Source: Cellulomonas sp. APG4
GTDB lineage: Bacteria > Actinomycetota > Actinomycetes > Actinomycetales > Cellulomonadaceae
DNA length: 64,000 nt
NCBI RefSeq assembly: GCF_009996735.1
Contig: NZ_JAACYI010000003.1
Location: 62,001-126,000 of the forward strand
Reading direction: 5' to 3'
Below are positions 17,301 through 25,496 of this stretch, one piece after another. The notes beneath the pieces are model-generated. The model made no database searches, was not told the DNA's origin, and saw nothing but the letters and a program-made list of their open reading frames with translations. Each line of letters starts with the position of its first letter. The stretch's first letter is position 1. The translations under genes were made by a program, and so were the position numbers.

Positions 17301-18316
17301 GCGGGCTCCGCGAGCTGACGGTTGAGCCGCCCGGCCCAGAACGGGCCCTCGTAGATCAGGCCGGTGTAGCCCTGCACCAGGTCCGCCCCCGCGGCGAGGT
17401 AGCGCCGCGCGTCGTCCGCCGTCGTGAGACCGCCCACGCCGATGATCGCGGGGCCGTCGCCCAGCCGCGCACGCAGGCGGGCCACGACGGAGACCCCTCG
17501 CTCGAGCAGCGGCGGGCCCGAGAGCCCGCCCTCGCCCAGCTCGTGCGCGATCGTGGTGTTGACGGCGACCACGCCGTCCAGCCCCAGCTCGCCGACCAGG
17601 TCCGCGACCGCGTCCACGTCCGCGTCCGCGAGGTCGGGTGCGATCTTGACCAGGAGGGGCACGTGCTGCCCGCGCGGCACGGCACCGTCCGCAGCCGCCC
17701 GGACCGCCGTCAGCACGGGCCGCAGCAGCTCGACGTCCTGGAGCGAGCGCAGGCCCGGCGTGTTCGGGGACGAGACGTTCACCACGAGGTAGTCCGCGAA
17801 GGGCGCGAGAAGGCCCGCGCTCGTCGCGTAGTCGGCGGGAGCCTGGTCCACCGGCGTGACCTTGCTCTTGCCGACGTTCACACCGATGACGAGCTCCCTG
17901 CCCGCACGCGAGGCGCGCAGCCGACGCAGCCGGGCCGCGACGGCCTCGGCCCCCTCGTTGTTGAAGCCCATGCGGTTGCGCAGCGCCCGCTGGTCCAGCA
18001 CGCGCCAGAGGCGAGGAGCCGGGTTCCCGGGCTGCGGGCGCGCCGTGACGGTGCCGACCTCGACGAAGGCGAAGCCGAGCATCGCGAGGCCGACCACGCC
18101 GCGCGCGTCCTTGTCGAAGCCCGCGGCGAGACCCAGGCGGCCCGGCACGCGGACGCCCAGGACCTCGACCGCGGGCGCGGTGGTCGCCGTGCGTCGTCGT
18201 ACGGCGGCGCGCAGCGGAGGTACCGCACCCACGAGCCGGATCAGGCCGAAGGCCAGGTGGTGCGCGAGCTCGGGGTCGAGCCGCCGCAGGACGTGGGTGA
18301 ACAGCACGCGGTACAC
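17297..18316 (-). CDS. pyrD: dihydroorotate dehydrogenase (quinone), class 2
   Basis: A 339-residue flavoenzyme that oxidises dihydroorotate to orotate in pyrimidine synthesis, using membrane quinone. The N-terminal amphipathic segment YRVLFTHVLRRLDPELAHHLAFGLI marks class 2. FMN and active-site motifs are GLAAGFDKDARGV, NRMGFNNEGAE, VNVSSPNTPGLR (catalytic Ser), LLVKIAPDL, AVNTTIA and IIGVGGLTTADD. GTG 18316 starts right before this N-terminus and follows a -10 hexamer. It is separated from the rest of the pyr genes, as is usual. Confidence 0.94.
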   Translation of the reverse strand: MYRVLFTHVLRRLDPELAHHLAFGLIRLVGAVPPLRAAVRRRTATTAPAVEVLGVRVPGRLGLAAGFDKDARGVVGLAMLGFAFVEVGTVTARPQPGNPAPRLWRVLDQRALRNRMGFNNEGAEAVAARLRRLRASRAGRELVIGVNVGKSKVTPVDQAPADYATSAGLLAPFADYLVVNVSSPNTPGLRSLQDVELLRPVLTAVRAAADGAVPRGQHVPLLVKIAPDLADADVDAVADLVGELGLDGVVAVNTTIAHELGEGGLSGPPLLERGVSVVARLRARLGDGPAIIGVGGLTTADDARRYLAAGADLVQGYTGLIYEGPFWAGRLNRQLAEPA

Positions 18317-18323
18317 GTGCGCC

Positions 18324-18329
18324 AACCTA
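18324..18329 (-). promoter_or_regulatory. -10 element, leaderless start of pyrD
   Basis: Minus-strand TAGGTT, 7 nt before GTG 18316; it overlaps the stop codon of the upstream membrane-protein gene. Confidence 0.55.
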
Positions 18330-18749
18330 GCGGCCCGGGTCGACGTCGGGCCGGGCCGTCCGGGTCCGGCGGAGCCACCACAGCCCCACGAGCGGCAGCA
18401 CGAGAGGTACGTAGCCGTACCCCTGACCGAACCCTGACCACACCGTCGCGTCGGGGAACAGCTCGGGCCGGGCGATCGAGAGCGCCCCGACCACGAGCAC
18501 GCCCGCGAGCTCGGTGACGATCGCGACCCTCGCGACACGACGCGCCGTCGGCCCACCCCGGGCGAGCGCGACCGTCGCGACGACGTAGACGACTGCGGCG
18601 AACGCCGAGAGGAGGTACGCGAGCGGCGCCTCGTCGAGGTCACGCGCGATCTGCACCACCGACCGGAAGGTCGCGGCGGTGGCGAGCACGGCGTACACGG
18701 CGACCACGACGCGGCCGGCTCCCGTCCCGGTCGAGGCGGGCGCGCTCAC
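18327..18749 (-). CDS. hypothetical four-helix membrane protein
   Basis: A 140-residue integral membrane protein with four hydrophobic segments: VVVAVYAVLATAATFRSV, AYLLSAFAAVVYVVATVALA, VAIVTELAGVLVVGALSIA and GYVPLVLPLVGLWWL. The C-terminus is basic. I recognise this as an actinobacterial integral membrane protein type often found next to pyrD or aminopeptidase genes, but no function is known. Its GTG start overlaps the stop of the upstream membrane-protein gene by 4 nt, so the two probably form a pair. Confidence 0.7.
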   Translation of the reverse strand: MSAPASTGTGAGRVVVAVYAVLATAATFRSVVQIARDLDEAPLAYLLSAFAAVVYVVATVALARGGPTARRVARVAIVTELAGVLVVGALSIARPELFPDATVWSGFGQGYGYVPLVLPLVGLWWLRRTRTARPDVDPGR

Positions 18750-19105
18750 GCGCCCACCCACACCTGGAGCACGCGGTACTGGAGGAACCCGACGGTGAGC
18801 GCCGCGACGAGCAGCACGACCGAGCTCCATCGCGTGCGCTCGGCGAACGCCCACGCGGCGGCCACGGGCAGCACCGCGAGCGTGGTCACGAGGTAGCCCC
18901 AGAAGGTCAACGCGTCCGCCGGCCCGTCGCCGCCGGCGCTGCGCACCACCGCGACCACCACCTGCGCCAGCAGGACCGCCTCGACCGCGGCGCCGAGCAG
19001 GAGCTGACGCAGCACGACGGGCTGGTCCCGCAGCGTGCGCCAGGCGGCCCACCCGGCGAGGACGAGGCTGAGGGCGACGACCGCGACGGCCAGGGGGGTC
19101 CACAC
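18746..19105 (-). CDS. hypothetical four-helix membrane protein
   Basis: A 119-residue protein made almost entirely of four membrane helices (PLAVAVVALSLVLAGWAAW, LLLGAAVEAVLLAQVVVAVV, FWGYLVTTLAVLPVAAAWAFA, SVVLLVAALTVGFLQYRVL). No catalytic motif is visible. It is the first gene of the unit running into the 140-residue membrane protein and pyrD, and it overlaps the next start by 4 nt. A TATCCT hexamer 7 nt before GTG 19105 gives it a leaderless promoter, back to back with that of pepA. Confidence 0.7.
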   Translation of the reverse strand: MWTPLAVAVVALSLVLAGWAAWRTLRDQPVVLRQLLLGAAVEAVLLAQVVVAVVRSAGGDGPADALTFWGYLVTTLAVLPVAAAWAFAERTRWSSVVLLVAALTVGFLQYRVLQVWVGA

Positions 19106-19112
19106 GGCGACG

Positions 19113-19118
19113 AGGATA
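19113..19118 (-). promoter_or_regulatory. -10 element, leaderless start of membrane-protein pair
   Basis: Minus-strand TATCCT, 7 nt before GTG 19105. Confidence 0.6.
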
Positions 19119-19145
19119 CGTGCCTGGGCCTGGTCGTCGCCGGGC

Positions 19146-19151
19146 TAGCAT
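19146..19151 (+). promoter_or_regulatory. -10 element, leaderless start of pepA
   Basis: TAGCAT, 6 nt before GTG 19158. Confidence 0.6.
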
Positions 19152-19157
19152 CGACCG

Positions 19158-20627
19158 GTGACCACCCTCAAGCTGACCTCCGCCGAACCTGCCCGCCTCG
19201 ACGTCGACGTCCTCGTGATCGGCGTGGGCTCCGCACCGTCGGGACCCGAGCTGCTCGACGCGGGCGCCCTGCCGGCAGGCCTGCGTCTCACCGTCACGGC
19301 GAGTGCGAGCGCCCTGGGCGTCACCGGCGAGGCGGGGACGCTGACGCGGATCCCCTCGGGCGGCGAGCTCAAGGCCCCTGTCGTCGCCCTCGTGGGCGTG
19401 GGTGCCGCGCCGGGCCGCGACGGCCTCGACCCCGAGACCCTGCGCCGTGCGGCGGGGGCCGCGACGCGTCAGCTCGCGGGCGTGCGCGGCGTCGGCCTGC
19501 TGCTGCCGGCCGAGACGGCCGAGCAGGTGGGGGCGGTCGCCGAGGGCGCACTGCTCGGCGCCTACGCGTTCACGCGCTACCACGCGGCCGAGCGCGGCCC
19601 GGTCGAGCGCGTCGAGCTCATCACGCCGCGCGCCCGTGAGGCGGCCGCGAAGCGTGCCGCCGAGCGCGCCGAGGTGGTCGCCGCGGCCGTGCACGGGACG
19701 CGGGACCTCGTGAACACCGCGCCCATCGACCTGTTCCCCGCAGCCTTCGCCGACCGTGCCAAGGCCGCGGCCAAGGGCACCAAGGTCAAGGTGTCCGTGC
19801 TCGACGAGAAGGCCCTGGCCGACGGCGGCTACGGCGGTCTCGTGGCCGTGGGGCAGGGGTCGTCCCGCCCGCCGCGCCTCGTCCGCGTCTCCTGGTCGCC
19901 CGCGCGCGCCAAGCGTTCGGTCGCCCTCGTCGGCAAGGGCATCACGTTCGACTCGGGCGGCCTGTCCATCAAGCCCGCCAAGGGCATGGAGGCCATGAAG
20001 TCCGACATGGCCGGTGCCGCCGCCGTGCTGCACACGGTGCTGGCCGCGGCGGCTCTCGAGCTCCCCGTCAAGGTGACGGGCTGGCTGTGCCTGGCCGAGA
20101 ACATGCCCTCGGGCACCGCCCAGCGACCCTCCGACGTCATCACCCAGCGCGGCGGCACCACGGTCGAGGTGCTCAACACCGACGCCGAGGGGCGCCTCGT
20201 GCTCGCCGACGGCCTGGTGGCCGCACGTGAGGAGAAGCCCGACACGCTCGTCGACATCGCGACGCTCACGGGCGCCCAGGTGGTCGCGCTCGGCCCGCGC
20301 GTGTCGGCCGTGATGGGCACCGACGACACGCGCACCGCGGTGGTCGAGGCGGCCGCACGGGCCGGTGAGCAGTTCTGGCCCATGCCGCTGCCGGTCGAGC
20401 TGCGCGCGTCGCTCAGCTCGAAGGTCGCGGACCTCGCGAACATCGGCGACCGCATGGGCGGCATGCTCGTGGCGGGCCTGTTCCTGAAGGAGTTCGTGGG
20501 CGACACGCCGTGGGCTCACCTCGACATCGCGGGGCCCGCGTTCAACGAGGCCGGTGCGCACGACTACACGCCCGTGGGCGGCACCGGGGTGGGCGTCCGG
20601 ACCCTGCTGAGCCTGCTCGAGGGCTGA
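19158..20627 (+). CDS. pepA: leucyl aminopeptidase, M17 family
   Basis: A 489-residue two-domain M17 aminopeptidase that removes N-terminal residues from peptides using two metal ions. The C-terminal catalytic domain has VGKGITFDSGGLSIKP (Lys and Asp ligands), MKSDMAGAAAVL (Asp), the family signature NTDAEGRL (Asp, Glu, Arg), and TLTGAQVVALG. The N-terminal domain is the variable macro-like domain. Length is typical. It corresponds to mycobacterial pepB, and as there it precedes the E2 acyltransferase gene. The stop codon falls in the first copy of a three-fold tandem repeat. Confidence 0.94.
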   Translation: MTTLKLTSAEPARLDVDVLVIGVGSAPSGPELLDAGALPAGLRLTVTASASALGVTGEAGTLTRIPSGGELKAPVVALVGVGAAPGRDGLDPETLRRAAGAATRQLAGVRGVGLLLPAETAEQVGAVAEGALLGAYAFTRYHAAERGPVERVELITPRAREAAAKRAAERAEVVAAAVHGTRDLVNTAPIDLFPAAFADRAKAAAKGTKVKVSVLDEKALADGGYGGLVAVGQGSSRPPRLVRVSWSPARAKRSVALVGKGITFDSGGLSIKPAKGMEAMKSDMAGAAAVLHTVLAAAALELPVKVTGWLCLAENMPSGTAQRPSDVITQRGGTTVEVLNTDAEGRLVLADGLVAAREEKPDTLVDIATLTGAQVVALGPRVSAVMGTDDTRTAVVEAAARAGEQFWPMPLPVELRASLSSKVADLANIGDRMGGMLVAGLFLKEFVGDTPWAHLDIAGPAFNEAGAHDYTPVGGTGVGVRTLLSLLEG

Positions 20628-20667
20628 TCCGGAACCGAGGGCTGAGCCGGCGCGAGGGCTGAGCCGG
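20618..20667. repeat. three-copy 15-bp tandem repeat at the pepA 3' end
   Basis: CGAGGGCTGA(T/G)CCGG occurs at 20618-20632, 20636-20650 and 20653-20667, with a period of 17-18 bp. The first copy contains the pepA stop codon (TGA), so the repeat seems to have grown from the gene end. Confidence 0.8.
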
Positions 20668-20706
20668 TGCCGACGTCCGAGCTCGAGGGGGCGACGAGGT
20701 GCGGGA

Positions 20707-20735
20707 CGCCGCTGATCCGTGCGGGGTCAGCGGCG
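20707..20735. terminator. hairpin between convergent pepA and hypothetical gene
   Basis: Arms 20707-20715 and 20727-20735 pair over 9 bp around an 11-nt loop that can extend the stem. It overlaps the stop of the minus-strand gene. Confidence 0.55.
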
Positions 20736-21050
20736 CCGTCGGCGTGAGTTCCAGTCGCGCATGCGCTGCGGGTAACCCGTGAGCTGCACGTCGTAGACCG
20801 GGATCCCGAGCTCACGGGCGACCCGCCACGCCGTGGCGGCGTCCGGCACCCGTCGCCGCGTCCACTCGCCCGTCGTCGCGATGAGGACGACCGTGGTCTG
20901 GGTGACGTTGGTCACGGGCTCGACGTACGCCTCGACCCCCACGCGGGTGCTGACGAACTCACGCAGGTGCGCGACCACGGCGTCCCGGGCCTCGCGACCT
21001 GTGGGCTCCCCGTCCGGGCGGGTCGACCTGCGGCGTCGGAAGAGTGCCAT
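20727..21050 (-). CDS. conserved hypothetical protein
   Basis: A 107-residue soluble protein with a basic N-terminus (MALFRRRRSTRP) and a strongly basic end (RDWNSRRRRR). The middle reads like a small alpha/beta fold: VVAHLREFVSTRVGVEAYVEP, VVLIATTGEWTRRRVPDAATAWRVARELGIPVYDVQLTGYP. I do not know a function or a firm family name. The ATG at 21050 is preceded by a -10 hexamer 6 nt away. It is divergent from lpdA. Confidence 0.65.
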   Translation of the reverse strand: MALFRRRRSTRPDGEPTGREARDAVVAHLREFVSTRVGVEAYVEPVTNVTQTTVVLIATTGEWTRRRVPDAATAWRVARELGIPVYDVQLTGYPQRMRDWNSRRRRR

Positions 21051-21056
21051 GGCGTC

Positions 21057-21062
21057 AGCGTA
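21057..21062 (-). promoter_or_regulatory. -10 element, leaderless start of hypothetical gene
   Basis: Minus-strand TACGCT, 6 nt before ATG 21050. Confidence 0.5.
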
Positions 21063-21078
21063 CGGGCGGGAGAAGACA

Positions 21079-21084
21079 TAGGAT
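21079..21084 (+). promoter_or_regulatory. candidate -10 element for lpdA
   Basis: TAGGAT about 90 bp before the lpdA start is the best -10 in this divergent region; it would give a leader of roughly 85 nt. Confidence 0.35.
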
Positions 21085-21176
21085 GACTGGGTCCGCCCCT
21101 CCGGTTCACGCTCGAGCGCCGGTGATGACAAGATGGGCGGAGCGCCCGAACGCCTTCTGCCGAGGAGAGATCCATC

Positions 21177-22559
21177 GTGGCTGACAGCCCCACCGTCTAC
21201 GACATCGTCGTCCTGGGCGGAGGGAGCGGCGGCTACGCCACCGCCCTGCGCGCCACCGAGCTCGGCCTGAGCGTCGCGCTGATCGAGGGCGACAAGGTCG
21301 GCGGCACCTGCCTGCACTACGGGTGCATCCCGACCAAGGCCCTCCTGCACGCGGCCGAGGTCGCGGAGTCCACGCGCGAGTCCGAGAAGTTCGGCGTGAA
21401 GGCGTCGCTCGAGGGCATCGACATGGACGGCGTCAACACGTACAAGGACAGCGTGATCGGCGGGCTCTACAAGGGCCTCCAAGGGCTGGTCAAGGCGCAC
21501 GGCATCACCTACGTCGAGGGGTGGGGCAAGCTCGTCGCCCAGGACACCGTCGAGGTCGACGGCACGCGCTACACGGGCCGCAACGTGGTGCTCGCGACCG
21601 GCTCCTACGCACGTTCCCTGCCCGGGCTGGAGATCGGCGGTCGGATCATGACGTCCGACCAGGCCCTGACCCTCGACCACGTGCCGTCGTCGGCCGTGGT
21701 GCTCGGTGGCGGCGTCATCGGCTCCGAGTTCGCGAGCGTCTGGAAGTCGTTCGGCGTCGACGTGACGATCGTGGAGGCACTCCCCCACCTCGTCCCCAAC
21801 GAAGACGAGGCGCTGAGCAAGGCGTTCGAGCGCGCGTTCCGCAAGCGCGGCATCAAGTTCTCGACCGGGGTCCGCTTCCAGGGCGCCACCACGGACGACG
21901 ACGCCGTGCACGTCACCCTCGAGAACGGCACCACGATCGACGCCGACCTGCTGCTGGTCGCCGTGGGCCGGGGCCCCCGCACCGAGGGCCTCGGCTACGA
22001 GGAGCAGGGCCTGCGCATGGAACGCGGGTTCGTCCTCACCGACGAGCGCCTCCGCACGGGCGTCGGCAACGTCTTCGCGGTCGGCGACATCGTCCCGGGC
22101 CTGCAGCTCGCGCACCGCGGCTTCGCGCAGGGCGTGTTCGTCGCCGAGGAGATCGCCGGGCTCAACCCGCCGCCGATCATCGAGTCGGGCATCCCGCGCG
22201 TCACCTACTCCGAGCCCGAGGTCGCCTCGGTCGGCCTCACGGAGGCCAAGGCCAAGGAGGAGTACGGCACGGACGCCGTCGAGACCCTCGAGTACAACCT
22301 CGCGGGCAACGGCAAGAGCAAGATCCTGGGCACGGCGGGCTTCGTGAAGCTCGTGCGCCAGAAGGACGGCCCGGTGGTCGGGGTCCACATGATCGGCTCG
22401 CGCGTCGGCGAGCTCATCGGCGAGGGCCAGCTGATCGTGAACTGGGAGGCCTACCCGGAGGACGTCGCCGGCCTGGTGCACGCCCACCCGACGCAGAACG
22501 AGGCTCTCGGTGAGGCCTTCATGGCCCTCGCCGGCAAGCCGTTGCACGCCCACAACTGA
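21177..22559 (+). CDS. lpdA: dihydrolipoyl dehydrogenase
   Basis: A 460-residue flavoprotein (E3) that reoxidises dihydrolipoyl groups on 2-oxoacid dehydrogenase complexes with NAD. Seen are the FAD site VVLGGGSGGYATALRATELG, the redox-active pair in GGTCLHYGCIPTK, the NAD site VVLGGGVIGSEFASVW, the second FAD site NVFAVGDIVPG, and the C-terminal HAHPTQNEALGEAF with the catalytic His-Glu pair. GTG 21177 follows GAGGAGA at 21162-21168. It lies 24 nt before the E2 gene, so the two form an operon; no E1 gene is in the window. Confidence 0.95.
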   Translation: MADSPTVYDIVVLGGGSGGYATALRATELGLSVALIEGDKVGGTCLHYGCIPTKALLHAAEVAESTRESEKFGVKASLEGIDMDGVNTYKDSVIGGLYKGLQGLVKAHGITYVEGWGKLVAQDTVEVDGTRYTGRNVVLATGSYARSLPGLEIGGRIMTSDQALTLDHVPSSAVVLGGGVIGSEFASVWKSFGVDVTIVEALPHLVPNEDEALSKAFERAFRKRGIKFSTGVRFQGATTDDDAVHVTLENGTTIDADLLLVAVGRGPRTEGLGYEEQGLRMERGFVLTDERLRTGVGNVFAVGDIVPGLQLAHRGFAQGVFVAEEIAGLNPPPIIESGIPRVTYSEPEVASVGLTEAKAKEEYGTDAVETLEYNLAGNGKSKILGTAGFVKLVRQKDGPVVGVHMIGSRVGELIGEGQLIVNWEAYPEDVAGLVHAHPTQNEALGEAFMALAGKPLHAHN

Positions 22560-22583
22560 CCCGATCGAAGGAGACACGAGGTC

Positions 22584-24449
22584 ATGCCTGACTCCGTGCA
22601 GATGCCAGCGCTCGGCGAGAGCGTGACCGAAGGAACCGTCACCCGCTGGCTGAAGCAGGTCGGGGACTCGGTCGAGGTCGACGAGCCCTTGCTCGAGGTC
22701 TCGACCGACAAGGTCGACACCGAGATCCCCTCGCCCGTCGCGGGGACGCTCCTGGAGATCCTTGTCGAGGAGGACGAGACGGTCGAGGTCGGCACCGACC
22801 TCGCCCGCGTCGGCTCCGCCGACGAGGCGCCTGCCGAGGGCTCGGGCGGTGGTGAGGCCGACGCGACCGACACCGCGGACGACGCCACCGACCAGGAGGC
22901 CGCGCAGGTGCCCGACGAGGTCGCCGAGGAGGCGCCCGCCGAGGAGCCCCAGCCCGAGCAGCCGAAGGCCGAGGAGACCACGTCAGCCGAGGAGCCTCAG
23001 GGCGACCAGGGCGGCGGCGCGACCGAGGACGTCACGATGCCCGCGCTCGGCGAGAGCGTGACCGAGGGCACGGTGACCCGCTGGCTCAAGCAGGTGGGCG
23101 ACTCGGTCGAGGTCGACGAGCCGCTGCTCGAGGTCTCGACCGACAAGGTCGACACCGAGATCCCCTCGCCCGTCGCGGGCACGGTCGTCGAGATCCTGGT
23201 GCAGGAGGACGAGACGGTCGAGGTCGGCACCGCGCTCGCGCGCGTCGGTTCGGGTGCGGCAGCGGCGTCGGGCGGCAGCTCGGAGGACTCCGCCGAGGCA
23301 CCGTCCGAGCCCGAGACGTCGTCGACCGCGCAGGCCTCCAAGGTCTCCGAGGCCGTGCCCGAGGCACCGGCCCAGCGCGAGCAGCCCGTCGAGGAGCCCG
23401 CTCCGGCGGCCGAGGAGCAGCAGCCCGCACAGGAGCAGCAGCCCGCGCCCGCGCCGCAGGCCTCGTCGGCGCAGTCCGACAAGCCGACGGCCCCGGCCGG
23501 ATCGAGCGGCTACCTGACCCCTCTCGTGCGCAAGCTCGCGGCCGAGAAGGGCGTCGACCTGTCCGCCGTCACCGGCACGGGCGTGGGCGGTCGGATCCGC
23601 AAGGAGGACGTGCTCGAGGCGGCGGCCGCCGCCGAGCGTCAGCGCGCTGCCGCGGCCTCCGCGGAGAAGCCCTCCGCAGCACCGTCGTCGAAGCCGGCGG
23701 CGCCCGCGGCCACCGCCGCCGAGGTCTCCCCGCTGCGCGGGACCACCGAGAAGGCGAGCCGGCTGCGCCAGATCATCGCCGAGCGCATGGTCGACGCGCT
23801 GCACAGCATGGCCCAGCTCACCACGGTGGTCGAGGTCGACGTCACGAAGGTCGCGCGGCTCCGGGCGCGCGCCAAGAAGGACTTCGCCGCGCGCGAGGGC
23901 GTCAACCTCACCTACCTGCCCTTCTTCGTGCTCGCCGCGACCGAGGCGCTCAAGGCGCACCCCAAGGTCAACGGCGTGCTCGAGGGCAAGGAGATCACCT
24001 ACCACGGCCAGGAGAACGTGGGCATCGCGGTCGACACCGAGCGCGGCCTCGTCGTGCCGGTCATCCGTGACGCGGGTGACCTCAACCTCGCGGGGATCGC
24101 ACGCAAGATCAACGACCTCGCGACGCGCACGCGCGACAACAAGGCCACCCCGGACGAGCTGAGCGGTGCGACCTTCACCGTGACCAACACGGGCTCGGGC
24201 GGGGCACTGTTCGACACCCCGATCGTGCCCGGTGGCACGTCGGCGATCCTCGGCACCGGCGCGATCGTCAAGCGCCCCGTGGTCGCGACCGACGAGGACG
24301 GCGTCGACTACATCGCCGTGCGGCACATGTGCTATCTCGCGCTCTCCTACGACCACCGACTGGTGGACGGGGCGGACGCCTCGCGCTACCTCATGGCGGT
24401 CAAGAAGCGCATCGAGGAGGCGGACTTCGAGTCCGAGGTGGGTCTCTGA
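22584..24449 (+). CDS. sucB: 2-oxoacid dehydrogenase E2, dihydrolipoyl acyltransferase
   Basis: A 621-residue E2 core protein. Two nearly identical lipoyl domains (about residues 5-80 and 151-228), each with the lipoylated lysine in STDKVDTE, are joined by Ala/Glu/Pro-rich linkers. A peripheral-subunit-binding domain ([20 protein letters not shown], about 310-345) and the catalytic domain with [12 protein letters not shown] near the C-terminus follow. Database names differ between sucB and dlaT; in actinobacteria one E2 may serve more than one complex, so the acyl group is not certain. Lipoate would come from LipB and LipA encoded 6 kb away. Confidence 0.93.
   Translation: MPDSVQMPALGESVTEGTVTRWLKQVGDSVEVDEPLLEVSTDKVDTEIPSPVAGTLLEILVEEDETVEVGTDLARVGSADEAPAEGSGGGEADATDTADDATDQEAAQVPDEVAEEAPAEEPQPEQPKAEETTSAEEPQGDQGGGATEDVTMPALGESVTEGTVTRWLKQVGDSVEVDEPLLEVSTDKVDTEIPSPVAGTVVEILVQEDETVEVGTALARVGSGAAAASGGSSEDSAEAPSEPETSSTAQASKVSEAVPEAPAQREQPVEEPAPAAEEQQPAQEQQPAPAPQASSAQSDKPTAPAGSSGYLTPLVRKLAAEKGVDLSAVTGTGVGGRIRKEDVLEAAAAAERQRAAAASAEKPSAAPSSKPAAPAATAAEVSPLRGTTEKASRLRQIIAERMVDALHSMAQLTTVVEVDVTKVARLRARAKKDFAAREGVNLTYLPFFVLAATEALKAHPKVNGVLEGKEITYHGQENVGIAVDTERGLVVPVIRDAGDLNLAGIARKINDLATRTRDNKATPDELSGATFTVTNTGSGGALFDTPIVPGGTSAILGTGAIVKRPVVATDEDGVDYIAVRHMCYLALSYDHRLVDGADASRYLMAVKKRIEEADFESEVGL
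22602..23265 (+). repeat. duplicated lipoyl-domain coding segment
   Basis: The lipoyl domain is encoded twice inside the E2 gene (about 22602-22820 and 23037-23260). The protein copies differ at only a few positions (LLEILVE versus VVEILVQ; TDLARV versus TALARV). Confidence 0.85.
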
Positions 24450-24468
24450 CCCACGCGCACCACAGCCC

Positions 24469-24508
24469 GGACGGGGCCCGGACCGCACTCGCGGTCCGGG
24501 CCCCGTCC
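24469..24508 (+). terminator. terminator of the lpdA-E2 operon
   Basis: A perfect 18-bp stem (24469-24486 / 24491-24508) closes the loop ACTC, 20 bp after the E2 stop. Confidence 0.85.
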
Positions 24509-24537
24509 CGTGAGGGGCGGACCAGCCCGTCCTGCCC

Positions 24538-24543
24538 TAGCGT
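24538..24543 (+). promoter_or_regulatory. -10 element, leaderless start of epimerase gene
   Basis: TAGCGT, 6 nt before ATG 24550. Confidence 0.6.
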
Positions 24544-24549
24544 GAGCCC

Positions 24550-25446
24550 ATGCAGATCGTCGTCGCCGGGTCCCACGGCCTGCTGGGCTCCGCGCTCGTC
24601 GAGCACCTGACCACGCACGGCCACCACGTGCGCCGGCTGGTACGCGGCGCGGCACGCTCGGCGACGGACATCACGTGGCACCCGCCGGCAGGACACATCG
24701 ACGCGCAGGCGCTGCGCGGGGCGGATGCCGTGGTCAACCTCGGCGGGGCGGGGCTGGGAGACAAGCGCTGGGACGACGCGTACCGCCGGGTGATCCTGCG
24801 CTCACGCACCGCCCCCACCGCCCTGCTCGCACGCACCCTCGCCGAGCTCGACGACGGTCCGCGCGTGCTGCTGCAGGGCACAGCGGTGGGCTACTACGGC
24901 GACCGCGGCGACGAGGTCCTGACGGAGGACTCGGGCCCCGGCCGTGACTTCCTCGCCGGCGTGGTGCAGGCGTGGGAACGAGCGACGTCACCCGCCGTCG
25001 AGGCCGGCGTGCGCGTGGCCCACCTGCGCACGGGCATCGTCATGTCCCGCACGGGAGGATCCTTCGGCCGCCTGCTCCCCCTCCTCAGGCTCGGGCTGGG
25101 CGGTCCCCTGGGCCCGGGCGACAACTACTGGGCGTGGATCACCCTCGTCGACCACGTCCGCGCGGTCGAGCACCTCCTCGGCACCGAGGTCGAGGGCCCC
25201 GTGAACCTCACGGCGCCTGCCCCGGCGCCGCAGGGAGAGATCGTGCGGGCGCTGGCCTCGGCGCTGCACCGCCCCGCGGTGCTCCGCGTCCCGCAGCTCG
25301 CGCTCCGGGTGGTGCTCGGGGAGTTCGCACGCGACATCCTCGCCTCGCAGCGAGCGCTCCCCCAGGTGCTGACCCGCTCGGGCTTCCGTCACCGCCACCC
25401 GGACCTCGCGAGTGCCGCCGCGTGGGTCACCTCGCGCGACGGCTGA
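24550..25446 (+). CDS. TIGR01777-family NAD-dependent epimerase
   Basis: A 298-residue extended short-chain dehydrogenase-like protein. The dinucleotide site is IVVAGSHGLLGSALVEHL. Family landmarks are DAVVNLGGAGLGDKRW, SAVGYYGDRGDE as QGTAVGYYGDRGDE (with a Tyr but no usual YxxxK), DFLAGVVQAWERAT and YWAWITLVDHV. The enzymatic reaction of TIGR01777 proteins is unknown; the annotation epimerase is by homology only. In mycobacteria the homologue lies between dlaT and lipB, and here it follows the E2 gene in the same way, but an accessory block separates it from lipB. Confidence 0.87.
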   Translation: MQIVVAGSHGLLGSALVEHLTTHGHHVRRLVRGAARSATDITWHPPAGHIDAQALRGADAVVNLGGAGLGDKRWDDAYRRVILRSRTAPTALLARTLAELDDGPRVLLQGTAVGYYGDRGDEVLTEDSGPGRDFLAGVVQAWERATSPAVEAGVRVAHLRTGIVMSRTGGSFGRLLPLLRLGLGGPLGPGDNYWAWITLVDHVRAVEHLLGTEVEGPVNLTAPAPAPQGEIVRALASALHRPAVLRVPQLALRVVLGEFARDILASQRALPQVLTRSGFRHRHPDLASAAAWVTSRDG

Positions 25447-25496
25447 CCACATCCGGGGCTCCGCACCTGCGCGCCGTGGAAGCCGGCCGCTGCGGC

